Shown here: piece by piece, positions 35,285 through 36,780 of the stretch
How the letters are laid out: the number at the start of each line of letters is the position of its first letter
Numbering within the stretch: position 1 is the first letter of the stretch
Source: Nocardia wallacei
Lineage (GTDB): Bacteria > Actinomycetota > Actinomycetes > Mycobacteriales > Mycobacteriaceae
Direction of reading: 5' to 3'
NCBI RefSeq assembly: GCF_029868745.1
Contig: NZ_JARWOP010000077.1
Coordinates: forward strand, 1-36,780
DNA length: 36,780 nt
Translations under genes and position numbers: made by a program
The notes under the pieces: generated by a model
The model's database searches: none
What the model was told of the DNA's origin: nothing
What the model saw: only the letters and a program-made list of their open reading frames with translations

Positions 35285-36388
35285 TCAGCCGCGGCGGGTG
35301 GCGACGGCGGCGGCGAGACGGTCGAGTTGGGCAGCGGTGGTGTCCCAGTCGAGGCAGGCGTCGGTGATGGATTGTCCGTAGGTGAGGTCGGTGGCGTGGC
35401 CGAGAGTGAGGTCTTGGCGGCCCGCGACGAGGAAGCTCTCCATCATCACGCCGACGACGCTGCGGTCGCCTGCGGCCACGCGTTCGGCGATATCGGTGAC
35501 GACGTCGACCTGCTTGTTGTGGTCCTTGTTGCTGTTGCCGTGGCTGGCGTCGACCACCACCCGCTGCGGCAGCGCCGCCTTGTCCAGGCGGACGCAGGTC
35601 TCGGCCACCGAGGCGGCGTCGTAGTTCGGCCCCGCGCTGCCGCCGCGCAGGATCACGTGGCAGTCCGGATTGCCGACGGTGCGGATCAGGGCGGAACGCC
35701 CGTCCAGCCCGGTGCCGGGGAACACGTGGCTGGCCCCCGCCGCGCGCACGCCGTCGACCGCCACCTGCACATCACCGTCGGTGCCGTTCTTGATGCCGAC
35801 CGGCATCGACAGCGCACTGGCCAGCTGCCGATGCACCTGGCTGGCCGCGGTTCGGGCGCCGATCGCGCCGTAGGAAACCAGGTCGGCGATGTACTGCGGG
35901 GTGATCGGGTCGAGGAATTCGCACGCGACCGGCAGTCCCAGCGCGGTGATGTCGACCAGCAGCCGCCGGCCCAGGCCCAGGCCGGTGTTGATGTCGAAGG
36001 TGCCGTCCAGGTGCGGGTCGTTGATCAGGCCCTTCCAGCCGAGCGTGGTCCGCGGCTTCTCGAAGTACACCCGCATCACGACGTGCAGCCGGTCGGACAG
36101 CTCGGCGGATTTGGCGGCCAGCCGGCGGGCGTAGTCCAGCGCGGCGTCGGGATCGTGCACCGAACACGGGCCGACGATCACCATCAGGCGATCGTCGGTG
36201 GCATCGAGCACGTCGACCGTGGCGGCACGTCCGGCCCGCACGGTCTCGGCGAGCGCCGCATCGATGGGATGGTCGCGCCGCACGTCGGCGGGCGACAGCA
36301 GCGGGCTGATGCTCAGGGTGCGCTGATCGTCCAGATCGGCGACGTCGGCAGATTTCTTGGGTGCGTCGGCGTCGGCTGCGATCGTCAT
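35285..36388 (-). CDS. aroG: Class I DAHP synthase (3-deoxy-7-phosphoheptulonate synthase)
   Basis: A 367-aa type I enzyme for the first step of the shikimate pathway, condensing phosphoenolpyruvate and erythrose 4-phosphate. Visible motifs are LMVIVGPCSVHD, VMRVYFEKPRTTLGWKGLINDPHLDGTF (substrate binding), ACEFLDPITPQYIADLVSYGAIGARTAASQVHR, GIKNGTDGDVQVAVDGV and VVVDASHGNSNKDH (metal site). It is AroF/G/H-like and not the type II enzyme typical of M. tuberculosis. The ATG at 36388 has AAAAGGAA 7 nt upstream. A leader peptide with Tyr-Phe-Trp-Phe precedes it by about 80 nt, so aromatic amino acids probably control it. Which of them inhibits the enzyme itself is not visible. Confidence 0.95.
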   Translation of the reverse strand: MTIAADADAPKKSADVADLDDQRTLSISPLLSPADVRRDHPIDAALAETVRAGRAATVDVLDATDDRLMVIVGPCSVHDPDAALDYARRLAAKSAELSDRLHVVMRVYFEKPRTTLGWKGLINDPHLDGTFDINTGLGLGRRLLVDITALGLPVACEFLDPITPQYIADLVSYGAIGARTAASQVHRQLASALSMPVGIKNGTDGDVQVAVDGVRAAGASHVFPGTGLDGRSALIRTVGNPDCHVILRGGSAGPNYDAASVAETCVRLDKAALPQRVVVDASHGNSNKDHNKQVDVVTDIAERVAAGDRSVVGVMMESFLVAGRQDLTLGHATDLTYGQSITDACLDWDTTAAQLDRLAAAVATRRG

Positions 36389-36408
36389 CGTGGGTTCCTT
36401 TTCTCAGG

Positions 36409-36494
36409 CCGACCCACCGAGAAGATCCCGTCGAGCCGGACTGTCATCGGCTCGGGGTGGGAGAAGGTCAGCGCGGTTCACCGACCGACCCACC
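36409..36494 (-). promoter_or_regulatory. Attenuator region of the DAHP synthase gene
   Basis: On the reverse strand GGTGGGTCGG occurs twice, once inside the leader ORF (36494-36485) and once just before the gene's ribosome binding site (36418-36409). Between them CTCCCACCCCGAG (36463-36451) can pair with either copy. A small GAGCCG/CGGCTC hairpin (36454-36434) lies inside. Mutually exclusive pairing of this kind is what attenuation needs. Confidence 0.6.
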
Positions 36495-36533
36495 CGGGGC
36501 CGGCTTGATAAACCAGAAATACACGCGCTGCAC
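36468..36533 (-). CDS. Aromatic amino acid leader peptide
   Basis: A 21-aa peptide beginning MQRVYFWFIKPAPGG and ending VGEPR. It starts with GTG at 36533 and stops with TGA at 36468, 79 nt before the DAHP synthase gene. Four successive aromatic codons (Tyr-Phe-Trp-Phe) cover all three end products of the shikimate pathway. A -10 element (TACAGT) lies 7 nt before the GTG, so the transcript would begin at the leader start codon. Ribosome stalling at these codons would change pairing of the downstream stems. The peptide itself probably has no other function. Leader peptides are known before corynebacterial DAHP synthase genes; this one is called from sequence only. Confidence 0.75.
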   Translation of the reverse strand: MQRVYFWFIKPAPGGSVGEPR

Positions 36534-36540
36534 AGAGGCG

Positions 36541-36546
36541 ACTGTA
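36541..36546 (-). promoter_or_regulatory. -10 element of the leader/aroG transcript
   Basis: TACAGT (reverse strand) ends 7 nt before the leader GTG. A weak -35 (TTCAGG) lies 17 bp further upstream. This gives a leaderless leader-peptide mRNA. Confidence 0.55.
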
Positions 36547-36682
36547 GCAGGGAGTGTCCCGCACCTGAACAGATGCCCGAAAGAGCGTGACACCCACCAC
36601 ATCACACCCGGAACCACATCAATAGCGAAAGCAGGTAGGCCGTAGGCCACCCCAGCACCCGCCGACCACCGGACGATCTGCC

Positions 36683-36700
36683 GCCTGCGAACTCGCAGGC
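36683..36700. terminator. Short hairpin near the right end
   Basis: GCCTGCGA (36683-36690) and its complement (36693-36700) form a stem with a very short loop. It may terminate a gene that lies beyond the window. Confidence 0.3.
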
Positions 36701-36713
36701 CAGCCTCATCGGT

Positions 36714-36780
<67 letters not shown>

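Noticed and set aside
35132..36508. 458-codon forward frame over aroG, with a peptide-like beginning at 35186
   Set aside because: The first 35 residues look acceptable, but the rest is antisense to a certain DAHP synthase gene and no promoter or ribosome binding site supports it.

Overview
The window is high-GC actinobacterial DNA, most likely from Nocardia or a close relative in the Mycobacteriales. Evidence is the codon use, the gene families (GltA2, CitA, RpfA, Eis, actinobacterial XPB, DUF2530, DUF2771, DUF3027, DUF3239), GTG starts, many leaderless promoters and a c-di-AMP riboswitch in front of rpfA. From memory, the gene set follows the M. tuberculosis block from dapC (Rv0858c) through XPB (Rv0861c), rpfA (Rv0867c), cspB (Rv0871), the Rv0876c-type MFS protein and citA (Rv0889c) to gltA2 (Rv0896). 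It is a conserved chromosomal core with a few lineage-specific insertions. No tRNA, rRNA, insertion sequence, prophage or CRISPR array was seen. Both ends run into homopolymers (C at the left, G at the right), which look like sequencing or assembly artefacts.

Left part (1-11.6 kb): a truncated gene end, then citA divergent from pdxH, an EntS-like MFS exporter, and the main citrate synthase gltA2 with a strong hairpin terminator. Next come a two-gene unit (HTH-STAND ATPase without a visible sensor repeat, plus a small Cys/His protein), an AI-2E-type membrane protein, an Eis-like acetyltransferase, YccF, a MarR regulator and a DUF2530 membrane protein.

Middle part (11.6-23.4 kb): a TetR regulator with a clear promoter, then an overlapping reverse-strand pair. 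The pair is an 871-aa DUF3027 protein with a huge acidic tail, including 14 tandem hexapeptide repeats, and a 952-aa sacsin-like GHKL ATPase. A glutaminyl-cyclotransferase-like lipoprotein diverges from it across only 17 bp. It is followed by an Rv0876c-type MFS protein that is frameshifted at a G/C palindrome, a DUF2771 protein, a long intergenic inverted repeat, a cold-shock protein with a structured leader, a small membrane protein, and rpfA. The rpfA region carries a perfect CRP-type palindrome and a ydaO-type riboswitch.

Right part (23.4-36.8 kb): a large helicase-associated protein (Rv0862c type), a Cys-rich lipoprotein, a 31-aa small ORF and a coiled-coil protein. A reverse-strand run follows: XPB helicase, DUF3239, LysE exporter, M1 metallopeptidase. 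Then come an ECF41/SigJ-type sigma factor, a DapC-like aminotransferase, a second LysE-family exporter, and a class I DAHP synthase. The DAHP synthase is preceded by a 21-codon leader peptide containing Tyr-Phe-Trp-Phe and by competing RNA stems, which points to aromatic amino acid attenuation.

Regulatory theme: many genes start 6-7 nt after a TANNNT-like hexamer, as expected for leaderless mRNAs. The most interesting unexplained elements are the aromatic leader in front of the DAHP synthase, the repeat-tailed DUF3027/sacsin-like pair, the STAND plus small-protein unit, the layered control of rpfA, and the inverted repeat near 21.05 kb.
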